In this document: positions 9,279-18,483 of the stretch, in pieces
Layout of the letters: each line of letters starts with the position of its first letter
Position numbering within the stretch: position 1 is the first letter of the stretch
From: Tectiglobus diatomicola
GTDB taxonomy: Bacteria > Pseudomonadota > Alphaproteobacteria > Rhizobiales > Hyphomicrobiaceae
Reading direction: 5' to 3'
Assembly: GCA_039583345.1 (NCBI GenBank)
Contig: JAZDSJ010000005.1
Coordinates: 129,378-193,377, forward strand
Length of the DNA stretch: 64,000 nucleotides
Position numbers and translations under genes: made by a program
The notes under the pieces: generated by a model
What the model saw: the letters and a program-made list of their open reading frames with translations, nothing else
Database searches by the model: none
Told to the model about the DNA's origin: nothing

Positions 9279-12218
9279 TCATATGATCGATTTAATTTCA
9301 AGCCAATTTTCACCAAGGGTTTCATTGGCTTTCGCTAATGCTGCATTGTTTCCCATAATAGCAATACGCCCGTTTTCAACTAAACATTCGAGCGCGTTTG
9401 CGAAAGAATAAATATCTTGTGCAGTTGTCGCTAGGACTTCATCTCGTATTTTCTGACGAATTTCTTCATCTTCTTCTGCTAAATGTAGTTGAAAAGCCAT
9501 TAATCCTTTCGCATCAGGTAGCAGATGTGTATCGATATTGCCGATAGTACCAATAATTGCGCGTGTGATTTCTTCTTTGTCAAACGTAGTCTCGCGTATA
9601 TGTTGCGCTGTTGCGTTGTAGATAGCAAGCGTGTCTAGCAGGTTTGGGTCTCGGTATGATATGTAAGTGAATGCCTTAGAACGACGGTTGAAACGGCAAA
9701 AACCTCCATAAGCTCCCCCTTGCATACGTACTTTATTCCATAGCCAACCTGTGGAAAGAAGATTCTGTGCAACGAGCGCTGCTCCAATAGAATCTATTCC
9801 GTGGTGGTTAAGATCTCCACCCTGTGCGACGTAATTTACACTAGCTGGAATTGCAAAGCCCTCAGCTTTGTTAAAATGTGCGGCATCGTTGAAAGAACTA
9901 GTCCAGTCGTTATGAGCGGCAATTGAGCGTAACGGGATGGCATCTAAAAGTAATTTTAAATGTGATCCGAAAGAAGCTAATGTCGGTTTATCTGCTGTGA
10001 TATTCACTTTCATGCCAACTTGGGTGATGATTAGGTTTCGTATCTCTCTTAGCTCCGAAACCACAGATGGCCAGTCCGAGATGACTTTTTCAGCTAATTC
10101 TCGTAATGCAAAAAGTCTTGACAGCCCGCTGATCTGCTCCTTAACAAATCCGGCCGTGTTCAGGCTCGCGTTAACTCTTCGTGCTACAAATATGTGACCA
10201 CCTGGAACCAAATGGGCTTCGGCTGAAGCTTTTTCTTCGAGTATTATTTTTTTTATGCGGTCACGATCGTCTATACGAGAGTCAATCAATACATTCTTAA
10301 GTATAGAAACTAGTTCGTGCGCCTTAGTTGAAACTGCCTTAGATCTTACTATAAGATGCGCCGCACAATCTTCTTTATTCTCATTTATTGTCGATATGTA
10401 AGGGCTCATGTGAATACCGCCTGTATTCTGAGCAATCTGTTGGCTAAAGCTTATAAAATCTAGTGAAGTAGTACCAGTTTCAAGTAAGGCCCGTTCGAAT
10501 ACATCGAGTAGTGTGAGTTGCTTTGTAGAGAGTGATTGTATACTGAAAGCTAGGTCAAGATATATTACACCGTTGGTGGGTAATTCATGGGTTAAAATAT
10601 CGATGTTATTAATTTTCTGTAATTCAGTGGGAATTTTGGAATTATATTTAGGTAGGTCTGTGCGTTTAAGATGTGGTATTTTTGCAATATCTTCCGGCAG
10701 ATCAGGAGCATTTTGAAGTAGTCGGAGTTCCGAAGTCCGTTTTACTAGATTTTCCAAATCTATGACTTCCAAGCTGGATTGAACTTTTTCGAGGCGCTGA
10801 CACTCTTCTGCTGCCTGACGTTCAGCTTTCTCACAATCAGGTTTCACAATTACAGTCACACGATGAGGATTTTTTAAGAAGTGACGATGCATAAGTTTCT
10901 CAAGAACAAGCTCACCAGATGTAATCCGGCTCTTTAGCTCTTTCAGAGGTGTCTCGAAAGTCATTCTCTCAAAAGGATCTCTATCATAAAGCCAAGAACT
11001 AAGCACACGTAACATTAAAGATAACCCTCTTGGGAAATGTCCAGTATTATTCTCGCGGAGGCTAAATTCAACGGTGTTTATTGCTGCGTCTAGCGTCTTT
11101 TTGTCAACTCCTTGACTAGCTAGCGTTTTAATAGTGTCAAGAATAAGTTTTTCCACTTTGTTGACATGGGCACTATCAATTCCTTTTAAACCGTATATCG
11201 CTGTGGTCTGGCGCATATCGAAATCGATTGAGCCAATTACGTCTTCACCTAGGCCGGAATCAGTAAGCGTACGCCGTAGCGGCGATGCAGACGTACCAAT
11301 GAGTACTTCATCAAGAACGTCCAGTGCTAGTGCCTCAAACGGATCCTTAATCTCATCTAGAAGCCAATTTACCGCCATGTTTGATTTAGCCTGCTTCGTT
11401 TCCTGGCCGGCCGGATAAGTGCCTTCGACGCATATAGGTTTCGCAAATTTCGGTTGTAGTCCAATACATGAGCTAACTTCGCGTTTTGTGAACTCGTTAA
11501 GGCGTTCATTCATAAAACGTAAACGCTCTGACGCATCATCATCACCATAAAAATAAATCCACGCATTCGATGGATGATAGTACATACTGTGAAAATCTTT
11601 TAAACCCTCGTAAGTTAAATGAGGAATTAATTTTGGATCCCCCCCACTATCCACACCATATGTCGTATCGGGAAACATTGCTTCTTGTGCAAGTTTGTAC
11701 AGTACTGCATTAGGTGATGAATATGCTCCTTTCATTTCATTAAATACGATACCTCTATATGTTATTTTGGAATCTAGAGAATTCAGTTCGTAGTGCCAGC
11801 CTTCTTGCTCGAATGTTTCTCGAGTCAACTTAGGGTGAAGTACGGTATCAACATAGACGTCTACAAGATTATAGAAATCTTTTACGTTCTGACTAGCCAC
11901 AGGATAAGTCGTTTTATCTGGAAATGTCATGGCATTCAGGAATGTATTCAATGAGCTCTGCGCGAGGCGAATAAACGGGTCTTTGACTGGAAACTTTCGT
12001 GATCCACATAATACAGAGTGTTCAAGAATGTGCGCTACGCCAGTAGAATCTACTGGTGGGGTACGAAACGTTATTCCAAAAACTTTGTTTTCGTCGTTGT
12101 TAATGAGTGATAATAAACGTGCACCAGTTTTGTCATGACGGTACAATTGTACCTCACTATCAATTTCGCTTACATACCTGCGCTGGAGTTCTTGAAAACC
12201 ATTATGTGTCGTCGCCAT
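9279..12218 (-). CDS. M16C zinc metallopeptidase, presequence-protease (PreP) type
   Basis: 979 residues, the length of the M16C oligopeptidases related to mitochondrial and chloroplast PreP, which clamp and degrade free peptides. The inverted zinc motif HXXEH appears as 'VAHILEHSVLCGSRKF' (His63, His67, catalytic Glu66), and the distal ligand as Glu161 in 'FNEMKGAYSSP'. The C-terminal half has the conserved 'RMQGGAYGGFCRFN' that completes the active chamber. GAGG lies 6 bases before the ATG. No signal peptide, so cytoplasmic. Probably clears short peptides left by other proteases; that role is inferred from relatives. Confidence 0.92.
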   Translation of the reverse strand: MATTHNGFQELQRRYVSEIDSEVQLYRHDKTGARLLSLINNDENKVFGITFRTPPVDSTGVAHILEHSVLCGSRKFPVKDPFIRLAQSSLNTFLNAMTFPDKTTYPVASQNVKDFYNLVDVYVDTVLHPKLTRETFEQEGWHYELNSLDSKITYRGIVFNEMKGAYSSPNAVLYKLAQEAMFPDTTYGVDSGGDPKLIPHLTYEGLKDFHSMYYHPSNAWIYFYGDDDASERLRFMNERLNEFTKREVSSCIGLQPKFAKPICVEGTYPAGQETKQAKSNMAVNWLLDEIKDPFEALALDVLDEVLIGTSASPLRRTLTDSGLGEDVIGSIDFDMRQTTAIYGLKGIDSAHVNKVEKLILDTIKTLASQGVDKKTLDAAINTVEFSLRENNTGHFPRGLSLMLRVLSSWLYDRDPFERMTFETPLKELKSRITSGELVLEKLMHRHFLKNPHRVTVIVKPDCEKAERQAAEECQRLEKVQSSLEVIDLENLVKRTSELRLLQNAPDLPEDIAKIPHLKRTDLPKYNSKIPTELQKINNIDILTHELPTNGVIYLDLAFSIQSLSTKQLTLLDVFERALLETGTTSLDFISFSQQIAQNTGGIHMSPYISTINENKEDCAAHLIVRSKAVSTKAHELVSILKNVLIDSRIDDRDRIKKIILEEKASAEAHLVPGGHIFVARRVNASLNTAGFVKEQISGLSRLFALRELAEKVISDWPSVVSELREIRNLIITQVGMKVNITADKPTLASFGSHLKLLLDAIPLRSIAAHNDWTSSFNDAAHFNKAEGFAIPASVNYVAQGGDLNHHGIDSIGAALVAQNLLSTGWLWNKVRMQGGAYGGFCRFNRRSKAFTYISYRDPNLLDTLAIYNATAQHIRETTFDKEEITRAIIGTIGNIDTHLLPDAKGLMAFQLHLAEEDEEIRQKIRDEVLATTAQDIYSFANALECLVENGRIAIMGNNAALAKANETLGENWLEIKSII

Positions 12219-13563
12219 GTGAACCTCATACTATTCATAATTCTCTATTCTCTACCATGTAGGTTTAACATGGAGTTTGACAGCGGGTGATATATATATA
12301 TAGATATACTTTAAATTATTTATTATTTGTAATCTATAGATACGTCTTCGTACTATTTTTGTCTACCTGCATTGATGCTGATAGCTCTGGTGTATCTTTT
12401 TTTGTTTTTTATTACATTTTAGTCGAAATATTAGCAACTTCCGGTTCTGCACCAACGTAGATGTGGTATGAATAAAGCGTTTATAAAATTCCATCTTTCT
12501 GGTGTTTTAAATATAACCGATTCATACAGATATTTTGAATACAGCACCTTAACTTTTACTAATAGGTATTTAGAGCCTAAATCATAACTGAGATTCAGCA
12601 AAACGTAACTAAATTTGCCATAAATAGGATTTACCGAAAAAGTTCTTTACATTGTACTTAAATATTAGTCAGGTTTTCTCATATTAGAAAAAATAGCAAG
12701 ACAGCTAAATCCAAAATTTTATTCCTCAAATACAAACCATAATAAGTATATTGTATAGTTAAATATGATGAAAATACCATTGTGAAGCTGATTTTACAGC
12801 TATACTTAGTTACGGTGGTTAAAGCATTAAATCCTCCCTTTAACAACTTCATTAATGTTTAAAAACAAACTCATATTGGTATCGGTTCTACTAAAAAGTT
12901 GTAGGCAAGCGATTTGAAGCCGAACAAAAAAACCTTTTAATTCGTTCACCAGCGTGCCTTCAGGCAAAGTATTAAACATTGCCCAAATTATACAACTTTT
13001 TGAATTCAATAGCTGATATGCTTATGCCACTAATTACGTGTGATGGAACAAGATAGTAAAGCCTTTGAAGTTATTTTACACACTTCATTTAAGAAGAAAG
13101 CACTTCTAATTTGATTGAAATATATAAATTCTATCATTAATATGTGGCGTATATAGACAATAACTTTAATTTTCAGATGTTCGATTTATAGCAGTTGCTA
13201 TCCTAATTAAAATATTGTTTTTGGCACCTCGTTGGAATAAGCTTTGCGTGCTAATTTTACTAAATGTCAAACCACTATAAAGCTTCTCGGCTTGGAATTT
13301 CATGTAACTATAGTTAAAAATTCTTTCGAGTTTTCTATTTTTATTGGCAATACAACATGCTTTACACTTACAATGTATTCAAATGAATACAAAGGCGAAG
13401 CCGGTGTAAGAGAAGTATAAAACACAAAAAATGTCTCAAACTTTTGCCCTTACATATGAACCTAAAGATATTTTTATGTTCATCGCCTTACTAACTGAAC
13501 TTTGCGCAATGTATCCTTGATATAAGAATAAAGACCGAACGGTACAATTAGTAGTCAAGTCTA

Positions 13564-13596
13564 GGCTTGTGTAAAACTACGCAAGCCCTAGCTTTG
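13564..13596 (+). terminator. Terminator-like hairpin without an upstream gene
   Basis: An 8-bp stem (GGCTTGTG with CGCAAGCC, including one G-T pair) closes an 8-base loop and is followed by CTAGCTTTGTT. The T run is broken, so strength is moderate. No gene lies upstream on either strand within 1 kb. Confidence 0.35.
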
Positions 13597-13848
13597 TTAA
13601 AATCTATACTTTACAGACGTTAATTGTTTTCCTAAATAGGCGTTGATAATCATGGTTTACGAAATTTCAGACACGATTGCACGTTTCAGCGATATTGTAT
13701 TCTATATAGTCTGGCTGTAAAGCTTTGATAAAGATTCTCAGGTTTGTTGTTAATGAAATTCTCTTGTTGTCTAAGAAAGAGTTAATCTTAGTAGTAACGA
13801 AAATACTTGACCTAAATTTGCTATCTGTACAAGCTAAATGCTTAAACA

Positions 13849-13893
13849 TGCCAGCAAGACTAATATGTTAGTTTTGCTGGCACTTTTGAGTTT
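13849..13893 (+). terminator. Strong Rho-independent terminator hairpin with no cognate gene
   Basis: A 15-bp stem, TGCCAGCAAGACTAA pairing with TTAGTTTTGCTGGCA (one G-T pair), closes a 4-base loop (TATG). It is followed by CTTTTGAGTTT, so the plus strand has the better U-rich tail. It is the longest perfect hairpin I found in the window. The next plus-strand gene, ghrA, begins about 250 bases downstream; nothing recognisable ends upstream of it. Confidence 0.6.
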
Positions 13894-14141
13894 GACATAA
13901 GATCTAATACTTATTTTTGTAACGAGTTAAAAGTTATGCCTCAATTTTTTTGAAATATGCCACAATATTACACCTACGACGTTATGGAAGAAGGATCTTT
14001 AGATAAAATTTCTAACGTACCCAAAAAAGGCAGATTAGTATTAACATTACGAAATTCAAAATCAAAATGGCGCATATTGATTGCTTCGAAATTGATCAAT
14101 AGATGTAAGACTATTTTCTTAGCTAAGGTAGGCTCGTAAGT

Positions 14142-15089
14142 ATGGCTCTTCTCATTATTGGCAAAGATATTATTAAAGACTATTACCATGAAATATGTAA
14201 ACAGGCGCCACATCGCGACATTCGCCTATGGCCAAATATTGGAGATCCTAATGATATCTTGCATGCTTTGGCGTGGCACCCAGAACACGGTGAATTAGCC
14301 CGGCTGCCAAATCTAAAAACTATTGTTTCTTTAGGAGCCGGCGTTGACCATCTCTTAGAGGACTTAAAATTGCCAAATGTTCCTGTAATCCGATATGTGG
14401 ACCCAGATCTGACAAGTCGTATGGTTGAATACATCATTCTTAATACGTTATTGCATACACGACGTATGATGGAATATCAAAATCAGCAGAGGGTCTCAAA
14501 GTGGCAATACTTGCCAGTACCCACAGCCAAAGATATCCGTGTTGGAATAATGGGAATGGGTGTTCTAGGATCTGCAGCTGCGTCTGCCTTGTATGGAATG
14601 GGTTTCAAAATACGTGGATGGAGTCGTAGAATTCAGCAGATAGAGAATATACTGAGTTTTGCAGGAACGGAGAATTTGGATACATTTCTTGCTGAGACGG
14701 ACATATTGGTAGTCCTTCTCCCCGATACTAAAAAAACTAAAGGGCTCATAAATCGAATGTTGATACGAAAATTGTCACTTAGTGGACGTCATCCAAGTTT
14801 GCCTGGACCGGTTTTGATAAACGGCGGTCGAGGCGCTGTTCAGATTGAAACTGATATACTTGCGGCATTAGAGACTGGCGAACTATACTCCGCGAGCCTT
14901 GATGTATTTGAAAATGAGCCTCTCTCACTAGACAGTCCTTTATGGAAACATCCACGTGTTTCAATTACACCGCATACCGCTGGGGTGAGTACTCCTGAAG
15001 TTATTGCGGCATATTTTCTAAATCATGTTAAAAGTTCGGAGAGTGGAAAATGCCCGAAAAACGTTGTCGATCGTAGTGTTGGTTATTAA
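14142..15089 (+). CDS. ghrA: Glyoxylate/hydroxypyruvate reductase A-like D-2-hydroxyacid dehydrogenase
   Basis: 315 residues of the D-isomer 2-hydroxyacid dehydrogenase family, closest in layout to GhrA, which reduces glyoxylate and hydroxypyruvate with NADPH. Seen: the substrate-side 'SLGAGVDHLL' near residue 65, the nucleotide-binding 'GMGVLG' at 138-143 with a downstream 'GWSRR' whose basic residues suit NADP, 'INGGRGAVQIETDIL', and the His-containing 'HPRVSITPHTAGVSTPEV' near the end. It stands alone between a long gap and convergent priA. The substrate is not decided by sequence; the symbol is by family. Confidence 0.85.
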   Translation: MALLIIGKDIIKDYYHEICKQAPHRDIRLWPNIGDPNDILHALAWHPEHGELARLPNLKTIVSLGAGVDHLLEDLKLPNVPVIRYVDPDLTSRMVEYIILNTLLHTRRMMEYQNQQRVSKWQYLPVPTAKDIRVGIMGMGVLGSAAASALYGMGFKIRGWSRRIQQIENILSFAGTENLDTFLAETDILVVLLPDTKKTKGLINRMLIRKLSLSGRHPSLPGPVLINGGRGAVQIETDILAALETGELYSASLDVFENEPLSLDSPLWKHPRVSITPHTAGVSTPEVIAAYFLNHVKSSESGKCPKNVVDRSVGY

Positions 15090-15441
15090 ATCATTATCCC
15101 GTCTTAGTCTGGATGTAATAACTAGAGGTTTACTGTTGACAATGTGTGCTTAATATACTCCAAAAATTTGCTCTTTCGTAAGTTTAATGCATGTAGAGAG
15201 AAATTTACTTACTATATTTAAGCAGAGAGTGTAATCATTAAAAATGCATAATTTATAATTTATTTGATATTGTCATTAGTAATTATTAACAATCGTTATC
15301 TTTTAGAAAATAAAAGGTATTGTTTTGGGATTAAGCTTATCTGGTCAGAAAACTGAGTATATGTTTTACATGTACTCGAGTTGTATTTAATTAGTTAGTT
15401 AAAATTCTATTAATTTGTTTAAGTTTAGAAGCACATTACTC
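15090..15441. other. Gap between convergent ghrA and priA
   Basis: 350 AT-rich bases between two converging genes. I see no ORF, no clear hairpin and no RNA gene in it. Confidence 0.6.
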
Positions 15442-17598
15442 TTACATAAAGTTGTAAGGGTCTATGTCAACATTAAGGCGAACATCCCCCTTCATCGCAG
15501 GAATTTGACTGATCCAGACTCTTAAATAGCTTTGAATATCAATTTCGCGAGTTGCTTTGACTAATAATCGCCAGCGGTGACGTCCACGTATCATAGATAA
15601 AGGAGCTTCTACGGGACCAAGTACTGTAACTTGGTTCGTCTTTGGAGCGCTGCGAGCGACGCTGTGAGCAAAAGCATTACCAAGGCTTTTGTCACGGGCA
15701 GATATTATTAATGCTGCAAGTCGTCCGAAAGGTGGCAGCATGCCAGTACGACGCTCATTGATTTCACGCTTGACAAATGCATCGCGATCTCCTGTGATTA
15801 TGGCTTGAATGACAGAATGATCAGGTAAATATGTTTGTATAAAACCACGTCCTCGTTGCATTACGCGCCCTGCGCGTCCCGTAACTTGATGCATCATTTG
15901 AAACGAGCGTTCGCCAGCACGAGGGTCTGCTTGAGCGAAGCCAAGGTCACCGTCAACAATACCAACCGTTTCAAGATTGGGGAAATGGTGACCTTTGGCA
16001 ATGATTTGTGTACCGATGATAATATCAATTTCCCCGGTTTCAATTTGAGTAATTACTTTTCGCATTTCATTAATTGTTGGAATTAGATCGCTAGACAGTA
16101 ACGCCGTTTTGACACCAGGAAAAATACCAATAACTTCCTCCAGAATACGTTCTATACCTGGGCCGCATGCCACTAAACTGTTTTGTTTGCTGCATTGTGG
16201 ACACTTTTTGGGCATCGGCAACGTAAAGCCGCAATAATGACAACTTAGTTTTGTACGAAAACGATGTTCTACAAGCCATGAAGAGCATTGTGGACAGTCA
16301 AAGCGATGGCCACAGGCTTTACATAATGTAAGAGGAGCGTAACCGCGGCGATTAAGAAATAATAGACTTTGACGGCCATTATTAAGAGTGTCTTTTAACG
16401 CTGTTATAAGAATTGGTGACAACCAGTGTCCACGTTTAGGCGGGTTCAATTTGAGATCAATAGCTGTGACTTCTGGTAAATCAATACCGGAGTAACGTCC
16501 AGGTAAGATGACGTGGTTGTAACGCCCGGTACGCACATTTACATGACTCTCGATTGATGGTGTTGCTGATGCTAATATGATTGCAAATTTACCTAGGCTG
16601 GCACGTACAACAGCCATGTCTCGTGCATGGTAATTTACTCTATCGTCCTGTTTAAAACCACTATCATGCTCTTCATCGACTACAATCAGACCGAGATTCT
16701 TGTAGGGTAGAAATAGCCCAGAACGTGCGCCTACCACACATTGCGCTTTACCAAGTGCTACAGCTCTCCAGACACGTCCGCGCTCTGTTTCTCTAATGGC
16801 TGAATGCCATTCTACAGGTGCGCATCCGAAGCGCCTCTTGAATCTTTGCATGAATTGGTTAGTTAGGGCAATTTCTGGAAGTATGATCAATACTTGTAGG
16901 CCCTGAGCAAGCGCGCTAGCAACTGCTTCATAATACACCTCTGTTTTGCCGGCTCCCGTGACACCATCAAGTAATGAAACGGAAAATCTTTTTGCCTCAA
17001 CTGCTGCTTTAAGCATATGAGCAGCAACTTTCTGATCATTATTTAATGTGGTAATTTCGTGTGTTGGGTTTGGTTGCGAATGAGCTTTTTCAGGTAATAA
17101 TGTGTTAACTAGTACTCCAGCCTGAACAAGACCGTCGATTACACCGGTAGTACACCCTGAGATCCTTGCAAGTTCTGTTTTAGAACGAATCTGACCGTCT
17201 GAGGAAATCTTCATAACTCTCGTACGTGCTGGTGTCATTCTTAAAGGCACTGATGCATTTGTGGTGTACTGTACACCATAACATGGTTTTTCAAGTCCAA
17301 ATGTGGCACGCGCACCTATGGTCATCCGTATAACCATGCCAAGCGGAGATAATGTGTACCAGGAAATCCACTCAGCAAAGCGCATCGTAGAAACGGGTAA
17401 TCCAGGAATGTCAACCTTACCAGCTAACCGTTTTAGTTTTTCAGGATTAATAGGTTTTTGTAAGCCAACAGGGCGGTCCCAAACAACACCAGTACGTATT
17501 TGTGTGCCAAGTGGTACGCGGACTAAAGTACCAGGTATAACTGGCCCAATCTCACCAATTAGGTAATCATAACTGTAATCAATGGCCAGTGGAAGCAC
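15442..17598 (-). CDS. priA: Primosomal replication-restart helicase PriA (start uncertain)
   Basis: Superfamily 2 3'-to-5' helicase that reloads DnaB at collapsed forks. Seen: Walker A in 'LLDGVTGAGKTEVYYE', the DEAH-type 'VVDEEHDSGFKQ', two zinc-binding Cys clusters ('CKACGHRFDCPQC' and 'CHYCGFTLPMPKKCPQC'), and helicase motifs such as 'GTQIIAKGHHFP' and 'GRAGR'. From the only standard start, GTG at 17596-17598, the protein is 718 residues beginning 'LPLAIDYSYDYLI'. The frame stays open upstream with 'QLRVPV', which extends the family's N-terminal pattern (compare E. coli 'VAHVALPVPL'), up to a purine-rich GAGGAAGAGGAA and a possible CTG start at 17635-17637. Confidence 0.95.
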   Translation of the reverse strand: MLPLAIDYSYDYLIGEIGPVIPGTLVRVPLGTQIRTGVVWDRPVGLQKPINPEKLKRLAGKVDIPGLPVSTMRFAEWISWYTLSPLGMVIRMTIGARATFGLEKPCYGVQYTTNASVPLRMTPARTRVMKISSDGQIRSKTELARISGCTTGVIDGLVQAGVLVNTLLPEKAHSQPNPTHEITTLNNDQKVAAHMLKAAVEAKRFSVSLLDGVTGAGKTEVYYEAVASALAQGLQVLIILPEIALTNQFMQRFKRRFGCAPVEWHSAIRETERGRVWRAVALGKAQCVVGARSGLFLPYKNLGLIVVDEEHDSGFKQDDRVNYHARDMAVVRASLGKFAIILASATPSIESHVNVRTGRYNHVILPGRYSGIDLPEVTAIDLKLNPPKRGHWLSPILITALKDTLNNGRQSLLFLNRRGYAPLTLCKACGHRFDCPQCSSWLVEHRFRTKLSCHYCGFTLPMPKKCPQCSKQNSLVACGPGIERILEEVIGIFPGVKTALLSSDLIPTINEMRKVITQIETGEIDIIIGTQIIAKGHHFPNLETVGIVDGDLGFAQADPRAGERSFQMMHQVTGRAGRVMQRGRGFIQTYLPDHSVIQAIITGDRDAFVKREINERRTGMLPPFGRLAALIISARDKSLGNAFAHSVARSAPKTNQVTVLGPVEAPLSMIRGRHRWRLLVKATREIDIQSYLRVWISQIPAMKGDVRLNVDIDPYNFM

Positions 17599-18483
17599 TA
17601 CGGGTACACGCAGTTGCTCTGACTTATTATATTTCAGTTCTTGTTCCTCTTCCTCTTATTAGTATTAAGCTTACCTAAATCAACACTTGTTGATGATTTT
17701 TAAAATGTATATGATGCCCGAACGAATGGCTTATGTAAAAGATCATACATTAATGACGTGTTAAATAATCATTAGTGTTTTTTGTCATTAATATTAATAA
17801 TATATCTCAAATAAAAAAATAAACTGATAATGTAATGAAATCTAGAACATTTTATTAGTACTTCTTAAGTAATTGTAAGTCGGAATTATTAAAGCTTCTG
17901 TGACGCGTTGCATTTAAATTGAAAATAATCTAATGCAATATTTATTTTAAGCTACATTTTCAATACTTATTAAAAGTATGGCCAGATTTAGGCAATTCTT
18001 TTACTAAAGATTAAGCCTAAGATCTGTAAATAAATTTCAATTTGATTGGTTTAGTAACAATCACTATCCTTTAGTAGTTTTTTGCTAATGAGCGAAAATA
18101 AAGTTTCTATAATTTTTTTGTATTTATTGCTAAGCATTTAGCAGGTTATATTGTAATCCAAATCTTTTGTCCTGATGAGGTTGTGCGATGATGAAAATCT
18201 TCGTGGATCAGTATATTGTATTTGCTGATTAAAGTGGATATACAGAAGATTAGATGTATGCATAAGCAGTTTTAAGTATAGTAAAATGTAAGAGCTGCTC
18301 GGTAAAATTTGGATCTTCATTTTTGCACTTTTAACTGGGTAATCATTTTGAAACAGTCGTCCTTGGCCTGTATTAATGATATTTCGGTATATTTGTTTTC
18401 TTTGGATACCTAGTAAGCACGCCATTATTATATTCAACAACGTCAGTTGATAAATTGGAACTCGACTTAACTATAGAGGTTGC
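17599..18483. other. Gap between divergent priA and the Fe-S protein gene
   Basis: About 880 AT-rich bases. A weak 6-bp hairpin with a short T run (ATCAAC/GTTGAT at 17679-17694) is the only structure noted. The frame of the Fe-S protein is closed by a TAA ten codons ahead of its ATG, and I found no trace of an FAD-oxidase domain here. Confidence 0.45.

Larger units (their letters stand above)
12219..14141. other. 1.9 kb gene-free gap with two stranded terminator-like hairpins
   Basis: The largest gap in the window. It contains a TA-rich run at about 12285-12310 and scattered short ORFs with no recognisable similarity. A 60-codon ORF at 13957-14139 ends 2 bases before ghrA but has no Shine-Dalgarno, so I do not call it. 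The two hairpins at 13564-13587 and 13849-13882 are described separately. Confidence 0.5.

Noticed and set aside
12285..12310. TA-rich run as a possible replication or recombination site
   Set aside because: Simple AT-rich repeats are expected by chance at this base composition, and no DnaA boxes or other origin features were seen near it.
12827..13009. 60-codon minus-strand ORF in the large gap
   Set aside because: No ribosome site, no domain, and composition like the other chance ORFs in gaps.
13957..14139. 60-codon ORF ending 2 bases before ghrA
   Set aside because: Its spacing looks operon-like, but there is no ribosome site, no recognisable family, and ORFs of this length arise often by chance in this AT-rich sequence.
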